Positions 15,899 through 23,908 of a stretch of 64,000 nt of DNA are shown here, piece after piece. The notes under the pieces are model-generated. The model did no database searches and was not told where the DNA came from. It saw nothing but the letters and a program-made list of their open reading frames with translations. The first letter of the stretch is position 1. Each line of letters begins with the position of its first letter. The stretch comes from Leisingera aquimarina DSM 24565 (GTDB lineage: Bacteria; Pseudomonadota; Alphaproteobacteria; Rhodobacterales; Rhodobacteraceae). The stretch covers positions 1,332,501 to 1,396,500 of the forward strand of contig NZ_KI421504.1 of assembly GCF_000473165.1 (NCBI RefSeq). The letters are read 5' to 3'. The translations under genes were made by a program, and so were the position numbers.

Positions 15899-16668
15899 TG
15901 ACACCTTTGCTGCAAGTGCAAAACGTCGCCAAATTCTATGGCGCGCGGATCGGCTGCACGGATGTGAGCTTTGATCTCTATCCTGGCGAGGTGATGGGGA
16001 TCGTGGGCGAGAGCGGTTCGGGTAAGTCGACGCTGCTGAACAGCCTGGCGGGCCATCTGCCCCCTGACCAGGGGGAGGTGATCTTTGACACCCGTGCCAA
16101 TGGTCCGGTGGATACCGTCACCATGTCCGAGCCGGAACGCCGGATGCTAAGCCGCACCGACTGGGCGTTTGTCCACCAGCACGCCCGCGATGGACTGCGG
16201 ATGTCCGTGAGCGCTGGCGGCAACATTGGTGAACGGCTGATGGCGGTGGGAGACCGCCATTATGGCGGGATCCGAGCCCAGGCTGCGGATTGGCTGGGCC
16301 GGGTGGAGATTTCCGAAAGCCGCATTGATGACCGTCCGTCGGCTTTTTCCGGCGGCATGCAGCAGCGGCTGCAGATCGCCCGCAATCTGGTGACCGGCCC
16401 GCGCCTGGTGTTCATGGATGAGCCGACCGGCGGCCTTGATGTCTCGGTACAGGCACGGCTGCTGGATCTGTTGCGGGGGCTGGTGCGCGAGATGGGGCTG
16501 AGCGCCATCATCGTCACCCACGACCTGGCGGTGGTGCGTCTCTTGGCGGACCGGCTGATGGTGATGAAGGATGGCCGTGTGGTTGAAACCGGGCTGACCG
16601 ATCAGGTGCTGGATGATCCCCAGCATGGCTATACCCAGCTGCTGGTCTCCAGCGTGCTGCAAGTGTGA
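15898..16668 (+). CDS. phnK: PhnK, C-P lyase ABC-type ATPase
   Basis: ABC-family ATPase that docks on the C-P lyase core rather than on a membrane permease. 256 residues from the ATG at 15898; a GTG one codon earlier is possible, but GAGG spacing favours the ATG. Walker A GESGSGKST, Q-loop VHQHARDG, signature FSGGMQQRLQIARNL, Walker B LVFMDEP and H-loop THD are intact. It overlaps the phnJ stop by one base and is followed by phnL after 7 bp. Confidence 0.94.
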   Translation: MTPLLQVQNVAKFYGARIGCTDVSFDLYPGEVMGIVGESGSGKSTLLNSLAGHLPPDQGEVIFDTRANGPVDTVTMSEPERRMLSRTDWAFVHQHARDGLRMSVSAGGNIGERLMAVGDRHYGGIRAQAADWLGRVEISESRIDDRPSAFSGGMQQRLQIARNLVTGPRLVFMDEPTGGLDVSVQARLLDLLRGLVREMGLSAIIVTHDLAVVRLLADRLMVMKDGRVVETGLTDQVLDDPQHGYTQLLVSSVLQV

Positions 16669-16675
16669 GGGCAGG

Positions 16676-17362
16676 ATGATGATTGAACTGAACAATGTAA
16701 GCAAGAGCTTCACCCTCCACAATCAGGGCAGCGCGGTGATCCCGGTGATGGAAAACGCCACGCTGAGTGTGAAGCCCGGTGAATGCGTTGGCCTGACCGG
16801 GGCCTCGGGGGCCGGTAAGTCCACCTTGATGCGGGTGATCTATGGCAACTATCTGGCAGCGTCCGGCAGTGTGATGGTGGACGGGGTGGATGTCGCCAAA
16901 GCCGAGCCGCGTGAGATCCTGACGCTGCGCGGCGAGACACTGGGGTATGTCAGCCAGTTCCTGCGGGTGGTGCCGCGGGTGCCGGCGCTGGATGTGGTGG
17001 CCGAGCCGCTGCTGGCAGTGGGAACGCCGCTGGAACAGGCGCGCGATACGGCGGCCTCGCTGCTGGCGCAGCTGAACATTCCGGAACGCTTGTGGAATCT
17101 CAGCCCGACCACATTTTCGGGCGGGGAGCAGCAGCGGGTGAATATCGCCCGCGGCTTTGCCTATGGCTATCCGGCGCTGCTGCTGGATGAGCCCACGGCC
17201 AGCCTGGATGCGCAGAACCGCGCTACAGTGCTGGGCTTGATAGAAGGTGCCAAGGCGCGCGGGGCGGCGATCATCGGCATTTTTCATGATGAGACGGCGC
17301 GCCAGCAGGTTTGCGACCGGTTCGTGGATGTGTCGGGCTTTGCGCCCCAGGCCGCGGCATGA
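16676..17362 (+). CDS. phnL: PhnL, C-P lyase ABC-type ATPase
   Basis: Second ABC-family protein of the C-P lyase system, needed with PhnGHI for ATP-dependent phosphonate activation. 228 residues, usual size. Walker A GASGAGKST, Q-loop GYVSQFLRVVPRVP (typical PhnL), signature FSGGEQQRVNIARG, Walker B LLLDEP and H-loop FHD. Start at the first of two ATGs (16676, 16679) after GAGGGCAGG. Its TGA overlaps the phnN ATG. Confidence 0.94.
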   Translation: MMIELNNVSKSFTLHNQGSAVIPVMENATLSVKPGECVGLTGASGAGKSTLMRVIYGNYLAASGSVMVDGVDVAKAEPREILTLRGETLGYVSQFLRVVPRVPALDVVAEPLLAVGTPLEQARDTAASLLAQLNIPERLWNLSPTTFSGGEQQRVNIARGFAYGYPALLLDEPTASLDAQNRATVLGLIEGAKARGAAIIGIFHDETARQQVCDRFVDVSGFAPQAAA

Positions 17363-17919
17363 GTGCGCCTGCTGAAAAGGGGCCCGTCATCGCGGTGGTC
17401 GGGCCATCGGGGGTGGGCAAGGACAGTTTGATGTCTGCCCTGGCGGTCTCCGGCCCCCAGTTGCGGCTGATGCGGCGGGTGATCACCCGCGCGCCCGAGG
17501 CCGGCGGGGAGGACTACCAGGCCGTCACTGAGGCCGAATTTTCCGCCCTCGCGGAGAATGCTGTCTTTGCTTTGCACTGGCAGGCGCATGGGCTGCATTA
17601 CGGCATCCCGCGCGACATAGAAACGGTGCGGGAGGGTGCGGGCGGGGTGCTGGTCAATCTGTCCCGTGCTGTGCTGCTGGAAGCGCAGGAGGTGTTCGGG
17701 GATTTCATCGTGCTGTCGGTGACAGCCGCGCCGGAGGTTCTGGCAGGCCGTCTGCTGGCGCGCGGGCGGGAAGATGCGCAAGAGGTACGGCGCCGTCTGA
17801 CGCGCGCCGCCAACCCGCTTCCCAACGGGCTGTCCCGTGTTCATGAGATTGACAACAGCGGCGCGCTCAGCGCGGCGGTGCAGGCCGCGCTGGCGGCCAT
17901 TCAGCCGGAAAGGGCGTAG
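17359..17919 (+). CDS. phnN: PhnN, ribose 1,5-bisphosphate phosphokinase
   Basis: Guanylate-kinase-like enzyme that phosphorylates ribose 1,5-bisphosphate to PRPP, the last step of phosphonate carbon recycling. 186 residues. P-loop GPSGVGKDS (about residues 16-24), the RxVITR segment and YGIP typical of the guanylate kinase fold are present. ATG at 17359 overlaps the phnL stop. Its last 19 bp overlap the end of the convergent DUF1045 gene. Confidence 0.93.
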   Translation: MSAPAEKGPVIAVVGPSGVGKDSLMSALAVSGPQLRLMRRVITRAPEAGGEDYQAVTEAEFSALAENAVFALHWQAHGLHYGIPRDIETVREGAGGVLVNLSRAVLLEAQEVFGDFIVLSVTAAPEVLAGRLLARGREDAQEVRRRLTRAANPLPNGLSRVHEIDNSGALSAAVQAALAAIQPERA

Positions 17920-18584
17920 CGATGGATCAGGTGGAACCGGCCGTCCGGCGCCTCTCCCATCAGCGCCAGATCCCGGATTGCAAAAGGGGCAGGCAGCAGC
18001 GGGAGGAGATGCGTGTTGAGCGCGTCTTGCACTGCAGGCAGCTGCAGCTTGGGCAGTTTGCCGGTCAATGTGATGTGAAAGCGGAACTGGCCCAGGACAT
18101 AGGGGTAGCCCCAGCGGCTGAGGTTTGCTTCCTGCTCCGGGTTCAGTCCTGCGCCGCGGCGGCGTTCCAGCGCAGCCTCAGACGCGGGCGCGCGAAACGG
18201 GTCAAGCTCTGTCACGCAGGCGGCGGCCAGCGCCATCAGCGCGGTCTCGTCCCCGGCAGGGCGCAGGGCCAGGAAACGGCCCAGCCGCGCCAGCTGCAGA
18301 CCGTCCAGCGTGACCGGTTTTTGCGTGGCGGCCAGCGCTGCGCAGGCGTCTTCAAGCGCCGATCGGGTCTGCCCCTCGGCGAGGCGCATTGGCGGCTTCA
18401 GGGTGGCGTGCAGCCCGTATTTGCGCGGCACATCGGTGATTGCCGCCACATCCAGCCCGTGAACTTGCGGGTGGGACAGGTCCAGACCCGCTTCCATGTC
18501 CCAGCCCAGCCAGCTGGCAGCAAACCGGCTCCACGCTGCCTCGGCAGGCGGGGCGTAATAGATCGCATATCGCGTGAATGTCAC
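17901..18584 (-). CDS. DUF1045 / 2H-phosphoesterase-like phosphonate-operon protein
   Basis: 227-residue protein of the DUF1045 family, which recurs in alphaproteobacterial phn operons. It carries two HxTx-type motifs, YGLHATLKPP (about residues 58-67) and FRFHITLTG (about 171-179), the hallmark of 2H phosphoesterases, so it may hydrolyse a cyclic phosphate such as the cyclic ribose phosphate made by PhnJ. That would replace PhnP, which is not seen in the window; this is inference. It is inverted relative to its neighbours, overlaps phnN by 19 bp tail-to-tail, and is only 50 bp from the divergent phnM. Confidence 0.85.
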   Translation of the reverse strand: MTFTRYAIYYAPPAEAAWSRFAASWLGWDMEAGLDLSHPQVHGLDVAAITDVPRKYGLHATLKPPMRLAEGQTRSALEDACAALAATQKPVTLDGLQLARLGRFLALRPAGDETALMALAAACVTELDPFRAPASEAALERRRGAGLNPEQEANLSRWGYPYVLGQFRFHITLTGKLPKLQLPAVQDALNTHLLPLLPAPFAIRDLALMGEAPDGRFHLIHRYALSG

Positions 18585-18634
18585 ATTGGCCTCCTAAAAG
18601 TGGCCTTCCATAGCTCGAAAGATGTGAAGTTCAG

Positions 18635-19777
18635 ATGACAGATGAATTGATCCTTGCCAATGCCACACTGGTGCTGCCGGGCGAGACCCGGACCGGACGT
18701 GTGAAAATCACCGGCGGTGAAATCACTGATATTGCCGAAGGGGCTTCGATCCCGGCAGGAGCCGTGGATTGCGAAGGAGACTACCTCAGCCCGGGACTGG
18801 TGGAGCTGCACACGGACAATCTGGAACGTCACATACAGCCCCGGCCCAAGGTGGACTGGCCGCATGCCAACGCCATCATTGCCCATGATGCGGAACTGGC
18901 GGGCACGGGGATCACCACGGTGTTTGATGCCATGCGTGTGGGGTCGATCAGCCGCAGGGAAAGCCGCTACGGCGCCTATGCCCGGCAGCTGGCCTCCGAA
19001 CTGCTGGAGCTGCGGGCTGCGGACGCGCTGAAGATCTCGCATTTTCTGCATCTGCGAGCCGAAGTTTGCAGCGATACGCTGCTTGATGAGCTGAATGCGT
19101 TTGGAGATGCGGACCGTGTAGGGCTGGTTTCGCTGATGGATCACACGCCGGGCCAGCGGCAGTTCCGCGATATCGCAAAGCTCGAGCAATACGTGAAGGG
19201 AAAGCATGGGTTTGATGACGCGGCTTTTCAGGCACATGTTGCGCATCTGAAAGAGCTGCGCGAAACCTATGGCGACGTGCATGAAGCTGAGGCGGTGACG
19301 GCGGCCAGGCGGTTCGGTGCCGTGCTGGCCAGTCATGACGACACCACAGCGGATCAAGTGGCTGTTTCAGCCCGGCATGGCATCAGCCTGGCGGAATTTC
19401 CGACAACGGTCGAGGCTGCGCGGACCTGCCATGGGCACGGGATCAAAGTCATGATGGGGGCGCCGAACTTAATCCGCGGCGGCTCGCATTCCGGCAATGT
19501 GGCGGCGCATGAGCTAGCGGAGTTGGAGTTGTTGGACATTCTTTCGTCAGACTATGTCCCTGCGGCATTGCTGATGGCAGCCGTTAAGCTGGGCGATCTC
19601 TGGGGTGACATGGCGCGCGGCCTGGGCACGGTAACCCATGCGCCGGCCAATGCAGTTGCGTTGAGCGATCGCGGGCGGCTGGAAACGGGCAAGCGCGCTG
19701 ATCTGATCCGGTTCCGGCTGAAAGCCGGCGCGCCCGCCCTGCGCGGAGTCTGGTCGCGTGGTGAGCGTGTGGCCTGA
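18635..19777 (+). CDS. phnM: PhnM, ribose 1-methylphosphonate 5-triphosphate diphosphatase
   Basis: Amidohydrolase-superfamily enzyme removing pyrophosphate from the ribosyl-phosphonate triphosphate to make the PhnJ substrate. 380 residues, normal. Metal-binding HTDNLERH (about residues 56-63) replaces the usual HxH strand as in PhnM; SLMDHTPGQRQF, ASHDDTTADQV and GAPNLIRGGSHSGNV are diagnostic. ATG at 18635. It closes the phn cluster and is separated from the main operon by the reversed DUF1045 gene, so it probably has its own promoter in the 50-bp divergent gap. Confidence 0.95.
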   Translation: MTDELILANATLVLPGETRTGRVKITGGEITDIAEGASIPAGAVDCEGDYLSPGLVELHTDNLERHIQPRPKVDWPHANAIIAHDAELAGTGITTVFDAMRVGSISRRESRYGAYARQLASELLELRAADALKISHFLHLRAEVCSDTLLDELNAFGDADRVGLVSLMDHTPGQRQFRDIAKLEQYVKGKHGFDDAAFQAHVAHLKELRETYGDVHEAEAVTAARRFGAVLASHDDTTADQVAVSARHGISLAEFPTTVEAARTCHGHGIKVMMGAPNLIRGGSHSGNVAAHELAELELLDILSSDYVPAALLMAAVKLGDLWGDMARGLGTVTHAPANAVALSDRGRLETGKRADLIRFRLKAGAPALRGVWSRGERVA

Positions 19778-19861
19778 GCAGCCCGCAATCCGGAAGGGGG
19801 AGAAGCGCCCGCCCTCTTGGGGCGTGCGCTGCCTGGCCAAAGGGCGGGGCGGGTACCGACA

Positions 19862-20341
19862 TCAGCCGGCCCGGTAGAACATGTAACGTCCCGGCGGGAT
19901 ACCGTCCGGGCCATCGAGCTCTTCAAAACCCGCCAGCGGCTGGCCGGAAACGATGATGCCGCCCGGCGCCATGACCCGGCTAATAACCGGGGAAAGCGCA
20001 GCAGCCTCGGCGACGTCCTGTTCTTTGACGCCATATCCGAAGTCGTAATGCGCCAGAACGATTTTGCGCCCCTCGGCTGCCAGCCGTTCCAGCATTGGTT
20101 TTGCCTCGCCTTGCAGGAAATCCTGTTCCGGCGGCAGGCAGGAGGGGTGGCATTGCAGCAGCCGGTCAATGACCCAGACCCGGCGGTTGGACAGGGTTTC
20201 ACGCAGGTGGTCATAGGTGCGGCCGTTGCCAAGCCCCATGTCCAGGACATCGCCGTCCAGCGGGGTGACCTGATCTGCGGCCCAGTTCAACCCGTCGCGC
20301 TGGGCAGTGAGGCGGCGCAGCATGGAATCAAGACGGCTCAT
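19862..20341 (-). CDS. SAM-dependent methyltransferase, last gene of glycan operon
   Basis: 159-residue protein with a SAM-binding core: VLDMGLGNGRTYDHLRE (about residues 31-47), acidic WVIDR strand and a late HYDFGYG. It is shorter than usual methyltransferases and may be a minimal single-domain form. It begins directly after the polysaccharide deacetylase stop and is the seventh and last gene of the operon beginning at 26376. The acceptor is unknown; context suggests methylation of a glycan or its precursor. Confidence 0.75.
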   Translation of the reverse strand: MSRLDSMLRRLTAQRDGLNWAADQVTPLDGDVLDMGLGNGRTYDHLRETLSNRRVWVIDRLLQCHPSCLPPEQDFLQGEAKPMLERLAAEGRKIVLAHYDFGYGVKEQDVAEAAALSPVISRVMAPGGIIVSGQPLAGFEELDGPDGIPPGRYMFYRAG

Positions 20342-21100
20342 TCAGGACATCCTTTCATCATAGATCCAGGCCTCTGCCGGGCCGTCCAGCAGGCGCCTTG
20401 CAAGGGCGGCGGTAAAGTCCCAGACTGCTTCGTCATGCACCAGATGGTGGGTCAGAAGGCCGTAAGGTTCTGCATTGTCGGCATCGCCAAGCCGGCGGTC
20501 GCGCAGCTGGCATGCAACCTGATTGATCAGCTGTTCCGGCGGCACCAGGCTGCGGGCGCCTTTCCAGTTGATCGGGTCGAGATGGGTGTTCACCCGCAGC
20601 AGCCCTGAGGCGGGTTTGGCGCTTTTACGCGGCGTAAAAGTGGAGACCGCAGTGAAACCGGCACCGGCCAGCCAGGTCAGCATCTCCGGAGAAATCCGGT
20701 TCCAGGGCGGCACAAACATCGGGCGCAAGCCAGTGCCGAACATCTCTTGCAGAGCGGTCAGCCCACGTTCGGCGTCGTCCAGCAATTCCTCCAGCGGGCG
20801 GTGCGCTCCAAACTCGGCTTTCTTCTCGCCGGCGGGGGCATGGTTCTGGTGTGCCCATCCATGCACCACCGGGATCAGTTGCTGATGATCTGCAACAAAA
20901 CGGCCAAGGTCCGGGGTGACACCGTGCGGGATCACCGCAAGATGCACCGGAAGGTCCAGGTCTGCAGATAGTTCTGTCAAACGCTCCAGCTCGGTTGAGT
21001 GGGACATCGCGTCGTCGTCCCGCCACCACAAAGGCAGCGTCAATCCCCCCGTCTGCCAGTGCTCCAGTTCCCGGTCGAGACCGCTCCAATCCGGTGTCAT
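20342..21100 (-). CDS. Polysaccharide deacetylase (NodB-like)
   Basis: 252-residue carbohydrate esterase 4-like protein, expected to remove acetyl groups from an N-acetyl sugar. Visible motifs: WWRDDDAMS with the catalytic Asp pair (about residues 25-33), VVHGWAHQNH with the metal His (about 78-87) and PPWNRIS (about 130-136). There is no signal peptide, so it probably acts in the cytoplasm, unlike many NodB proteins. It overlaps the upstream glycosyltransferase by 4 bp (ATGA). In this cluster it likely deacetylates a lipid- or nucleotide-linked intermediate; that is inference. Confidence 0.82.
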   Translation of the reverse strand: MTPDWSGLDRELEHWQTGGLTLPLWWRDDDAMSHSTELERLTELSADLDLPVHLAVIPHGVTPDLGRFVADHQQLIPVVHGWAHQNHAPAGEKKAEFGAHRPLEELLDDAERGLTALQEMFGTGLRPMFVPPWNRISPEMLTWLAGAGFTAVSTFTPRKSAKPASGLLRVNTHLDPINWKGARSLVPPEQLINQVACQLRDRRLGDADNAEPYGLLTHHLVHDEAVWDFTAALARRLLDGPAEAWIYDERMS

Positions 21101-22233
21101 TCGCGCCCTCCCGCAAGTTCTGCGGCAATCTCCACACTCCGGGCGGCGCCGTCAAACCTGAAACCGCCTGTAACCCGCGGCGGTGCGTGCAATACCGCCT
21201 TGACCGCAGCGCATAGCCTCTCAGCCGAGAGGTCCGCGGTCTTCACAACCTGGATGCCGTTCAACGGGGCCAGGCTGGCGGCGCGCAGGCCTTGTTCGGT
21301 TTCATTTCCGGCATCGAACGGGATCAGCACAGCGGGCGTGCCGGCTTGCAGCAAGTCCAGCGCAGTGTTGTAGCCGCACATGCTGACTGAGGCTGCGGCG
21401 TGGGAAAGCATCTGGCGGAAGTCCTTGCGCGCCGGTTCCAGCAGGACGGGGGAGCCGGCCTTGGCAAAATCTGCAATGCGCTGGCGGGCGTCTGATCCGC
21501 CAACCAGCAGCCGCCAGGACGTGTCCGGCATCAGCTTTGCCGCGTCAAGTGCCGCCTGGTAAAGCGGTGCACCGACGCTGCCGCCGCCGGCACTGACCAG
21601 CACCTCGCCGCTGCCTGCCTGCTCCGGGTGCTGGCCAGCAGCCGGCGGGGCAACGTAACCCGTATAGCGCAGCTTGCCGGCCAGCATGCGGGAGACCGGC
21701 CAGCTGGCCTCCAGCTTTGTTGCTGCAGGGTCGGAGTGGACCAGCACTGCGTCATAGAACCGGGCGACCATAGTATCGGCTTTGTCCGCTTTCCCGGGTT
21801 TGGAGGGCGGGGCGAGAATGTCACGGATAGAGGAAAGGATCACGGGCCGCCGGGACAACGAATGGGCGGCGTCAAGCAGCGCCAGAAACTCCTTGCGCAG
21901 GGAACGGCGGCCAAAGGGGTACAGCTCGGTAATCAGCACATCGGGCTGCATTTCGTTCAGAGTTGCACGGAGAATATCTTGGCGCCGGATCAAATAGGCC
22001 GCATCCGCCAGTGTTCCGTCCTCCGCCAGCAGCCGGGTGAAATTAACCCCGTCAGAGCGCAACGGCGGCAGCTGGATCAACTCGGTCCCGCCTGTGTCAA
22101 GCTGCGGGGTGGGGAAGCCGCCTGAAACCACCTGAACCTTGTGGCCGGCAGCGGAGAAGGCGCGCGCGAGCGTCAGCGCACGGGCCAGGTGGCCGGTGCC
22201 AAGCAGATGAGTGACGGCAATCAGGACTTTCAT
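21097..22233 (-). CDS. MurG-like (GT28-type) glycosyltransferase
   Basis: 378-residue GT-B glycosyltransferase. N-terminal MKVLIAVTHLLGTGHLARAL has the Gly-rich GTGH loop of GT28/MurG-like enzymes, and the C-terminal half has the donor-site block SMCGYNTALDLLQAGTPAVL followed by PFDAGNETEQ. ATG at 22233 overlaps the histidine phosphatase stop by 4 bp and is preceded by a purine-rich stretch. It resembles the first gene of the operon (25150-26376), suggesting two related transfers. Sugar donor and acceptor unknown. Confidence 0.8.
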   Translation of the reverse strand: MKVLIAVTHLLGTGHLARALTLARAFSAAGHKVQVVSGGFPTPQLDTGGTELIQLPPLRSDGVNFTRLLAEDGTLADAAYLIRRQDILRATLNEMQPDVLITELYPFGRRSLRKEFLALLDAAHSLSRRPVILSSIRDILAPPSKPGKADKADTMVARFYDAVLVHSDPAATKLEASWPVSRMLAGKLRYTGYVAPPAAGQHPEQAGSGEVLVSAGGGSVGAPLYQAALDAAKLMPDTSWRLLVGGSDARQRIADFAKAGSPVLLEPARKDFRQMLSHAAASVSMCGYNTALDLLQAGTPAVLIPFDAGNETEQGLRAASLAPLNGIQVVKTADLSAERLCAAVKAVLHAPPRVTGGFRFDGAARSVEIAAELAGGRE

Positions 22234-22817
22234 GGTGCGCCCTTGCGGATCAGCCGGACCGGTTCGGGCCAAGGCATAAGGGCGGAGCCGCTGATTTCCA
22301 CCACAAACAGCCGGTTGCGTTTGATGCGGAAGGGCGCGGGGCCGTCGAAATCCCAGCCATGGGCGCGGGCCAGGATCATTCGCATGATGCCGATGTGGCA
22401 GACCGCGACTGTGTCCCGTGTCAGGCTGCGCAACCAGGGTTCAATGCGGGTCCAGACCTCTGCCGGGGATTCTCCGCCGGGCGGGCGGTAGTGCCAGCCC
22501 CAATCCTCGATATCGCGGAAACCGCTGGCTGGGTCGGTCTTCAGGTCCAGCCCGTGCAGCCCCTCCCAGTCGCCCCAGTTCATTTCGGTCAGTTCCTCTG
22601 CGGTGCTAGGTGCGCGGCCTGTGATCAGTTCTGCGGTTTCCGCCGCGCGCATCAGCGGGCTGGACCAAAGACCGGCCTGCTGCCAGTCAGCGGGCAAGGC
22701 ATAGCCGGGCAGCTCTTCGCGGGCTTGGTCATCCAGCGGGATGTCGCTGCGACCCTGGATGCGGCCGGCGCGGTTCCAGGCGGTGTGGCCATGGCGCAAA
22801 AGGGCAACGCGGATCAT
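22230..22817 (-). CDS. Histidine phosphatase family protein
   Basis: 195-residue phosphoglycerate-mutase-like phosphatase. The catalytic LLRHGHTAWNRAGRIQGRSD (residues 7-26) carries the RHG phospho-histidine motif; the second His is in AVCHIG (about residue 146), with the acid residue in EMNWGDWEG. CobC/SixA-like proteins share this layout. It is encoded between two glycosyltransferases with 4-bp overlaps on both sides, so a sugar phosphate or polyprenyl phosphate substrate is plausible. No cobalamin genes are nearby to support an alpha-ribazole phosphatase role. Confidence 0.85.
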   Translation of the reverse strand: MIRVALLRHGHTAWNRAGRIQGRSDIPLDDQAREELPGYALPADWQQAGLWSSPLMRAAETAELITGRAPSTAEELTEMNWGDWEGLHGLDLKTDPASGFRDIEDWGWHYRPPGGESPAEVWTRIEPWLRSLTRDTVAVCHIGIMRMILARAHGWDFDGPAPFRIKRNRLFVVEISGSALMPWPEPVRLIRKGAP

Positions 22818-23902
22818 GCGCGTGTCTCCATCAGCGGTAAAACAGTTGCCCAGAATTGCCGGGCAGCGGCGGGTGCGAGATGGCGGGAAGATATGAAGTC
22901 ACGTGCATCCTGGCCAGCTTCGGTGCGGAGCGCGCGGTTTGCAAGCAGGTGTCCGGTAAAGGCTGCGAGAGCCTCCGGGCCGTTTTCCGGCGCCGGGCAG
23001 CCAGCGGGCAGCAGCACGTCCCGCACGCCGGGGCGGTCCTGGGCCGCGATGGGCAGACCGTGAGCCTGGGCTTCAAGGTAGACCATGCCAAAGGCTTCAT
23101 TGACGCCGGGCCAAAGGAACAGGCTGGCGTTGGCATAGGCGGCAGCCAGCTCCATGCGGGAAAGCTGGCCGAGGAAGCGCACTTTGCCGCCGTAAGGCGC
23201 CATCAGCGCCTCGACGCCGCCTCGGGCGGGGCCGTCGCCTGCAATGTCCAGCTGCCAATCGCCAGGCAGATGAGAGAGCGTTTCGGAGATGATTTGGTAG
23301 GAGGCCAGCTTGTCGCCTTTGCGCATCATGCCGGCCGTCAGCATCGGGCCGTCAAGCGAGGAGGCTTCGGGCAGCTGATCCCGCGGCAGGAAAGGGCGCA
23401 GGTGGGCCACTGCCTGAGTACCGCAGCGGTCGCGCTCCAATGCAAAATGGTCCTGTTCCGTGAAATAGAAGATCGCCGCGGCAGCATCGGCAGCGGCATG
23501 GGCTGTCTCGGCAAAGCCGCCCCATGGTCCGGTCAGGCGCTTCTTGGCGCGGGTGGACTCGATCTGCACATAGGGAATGCCGCGGGCGCGGGCGACGGCA
23601 GGGCCGATCAGATCGGGCGCCTTGTAATAATTGTGATAGCTGACCCAGAGGTCTGTTTCCGGAAGACCGCGGATTAGCCGTTTAACCTCGGCGTCTGCCT
23701 GATTGCGCAGACTTGCCTGCAGCGCCGCGTCGCCATGCTTGTCATAGATCCGCAAGTCGGAAGCCAGCTGCACATCCGCGCTGCTGCCGCTGAGCAGGTC
23801 CATCAGGTTGCGGGCAATCTCGCGGTCGCCGGAGGGCACCGGGTGATGCGGCGGTTTCATCGGTGCGTAGAAGGCAACCCGCGTTCCGGCTCCCGGCTGC
23901 AT
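22814..23902 (-). CDS. Family 4 glycosyltransferase
   Basis: 362-residue GT-B retaining glycosyltransferase. The C-terminal domain has the GT4 E-x7-E motif (NEAFGMVYLEAQAHGLP) and the preceding RFLGQLSRMELAAAY; the N-terminal half contains VAFYAPMKPPHHPVPSGDRE, a family-specific acceptor-side loop. The stop lies 4 bp inside the phosphatase gene; the upstream gene ends 6 bp before this start. It is one of two GT4 genes in the operon. No signal sequence or membrane helix. Confidence 0.82.
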   Translation of the reverse strand: MQPGAGTRVAFYAPMKPPHHPVPSGDREIARNLMDLLSGSSADVQLASDLRIYDKHGDAALQASLRNQADAEVKRLIRGLPETDLWVSYHNYYKAPDLIGPAVARARGIPYVQIESTRAKKRLTGPWGGFAETAHAAADAAAAIFYFTEQDHFALERDRCGTQAVAHLRPFLPRDQLPEASSLDGPMLTAGMMRKGDKLASYQIISETLSHLPGDWQLDIAGDGPARGGVEALMAPYGGKVRFLGQLSRMELAAAYANASLFLWPGVNEAFGMVYLEAQAHGLPIAAQDRPGVRDVLLPAGCPAPENGPEALAAFTGHLLANRALRTEAGQDARDFISSRHLAPAAARQFWATVLPLMETRA

Positions 23903-23908
23903 GGCCGG

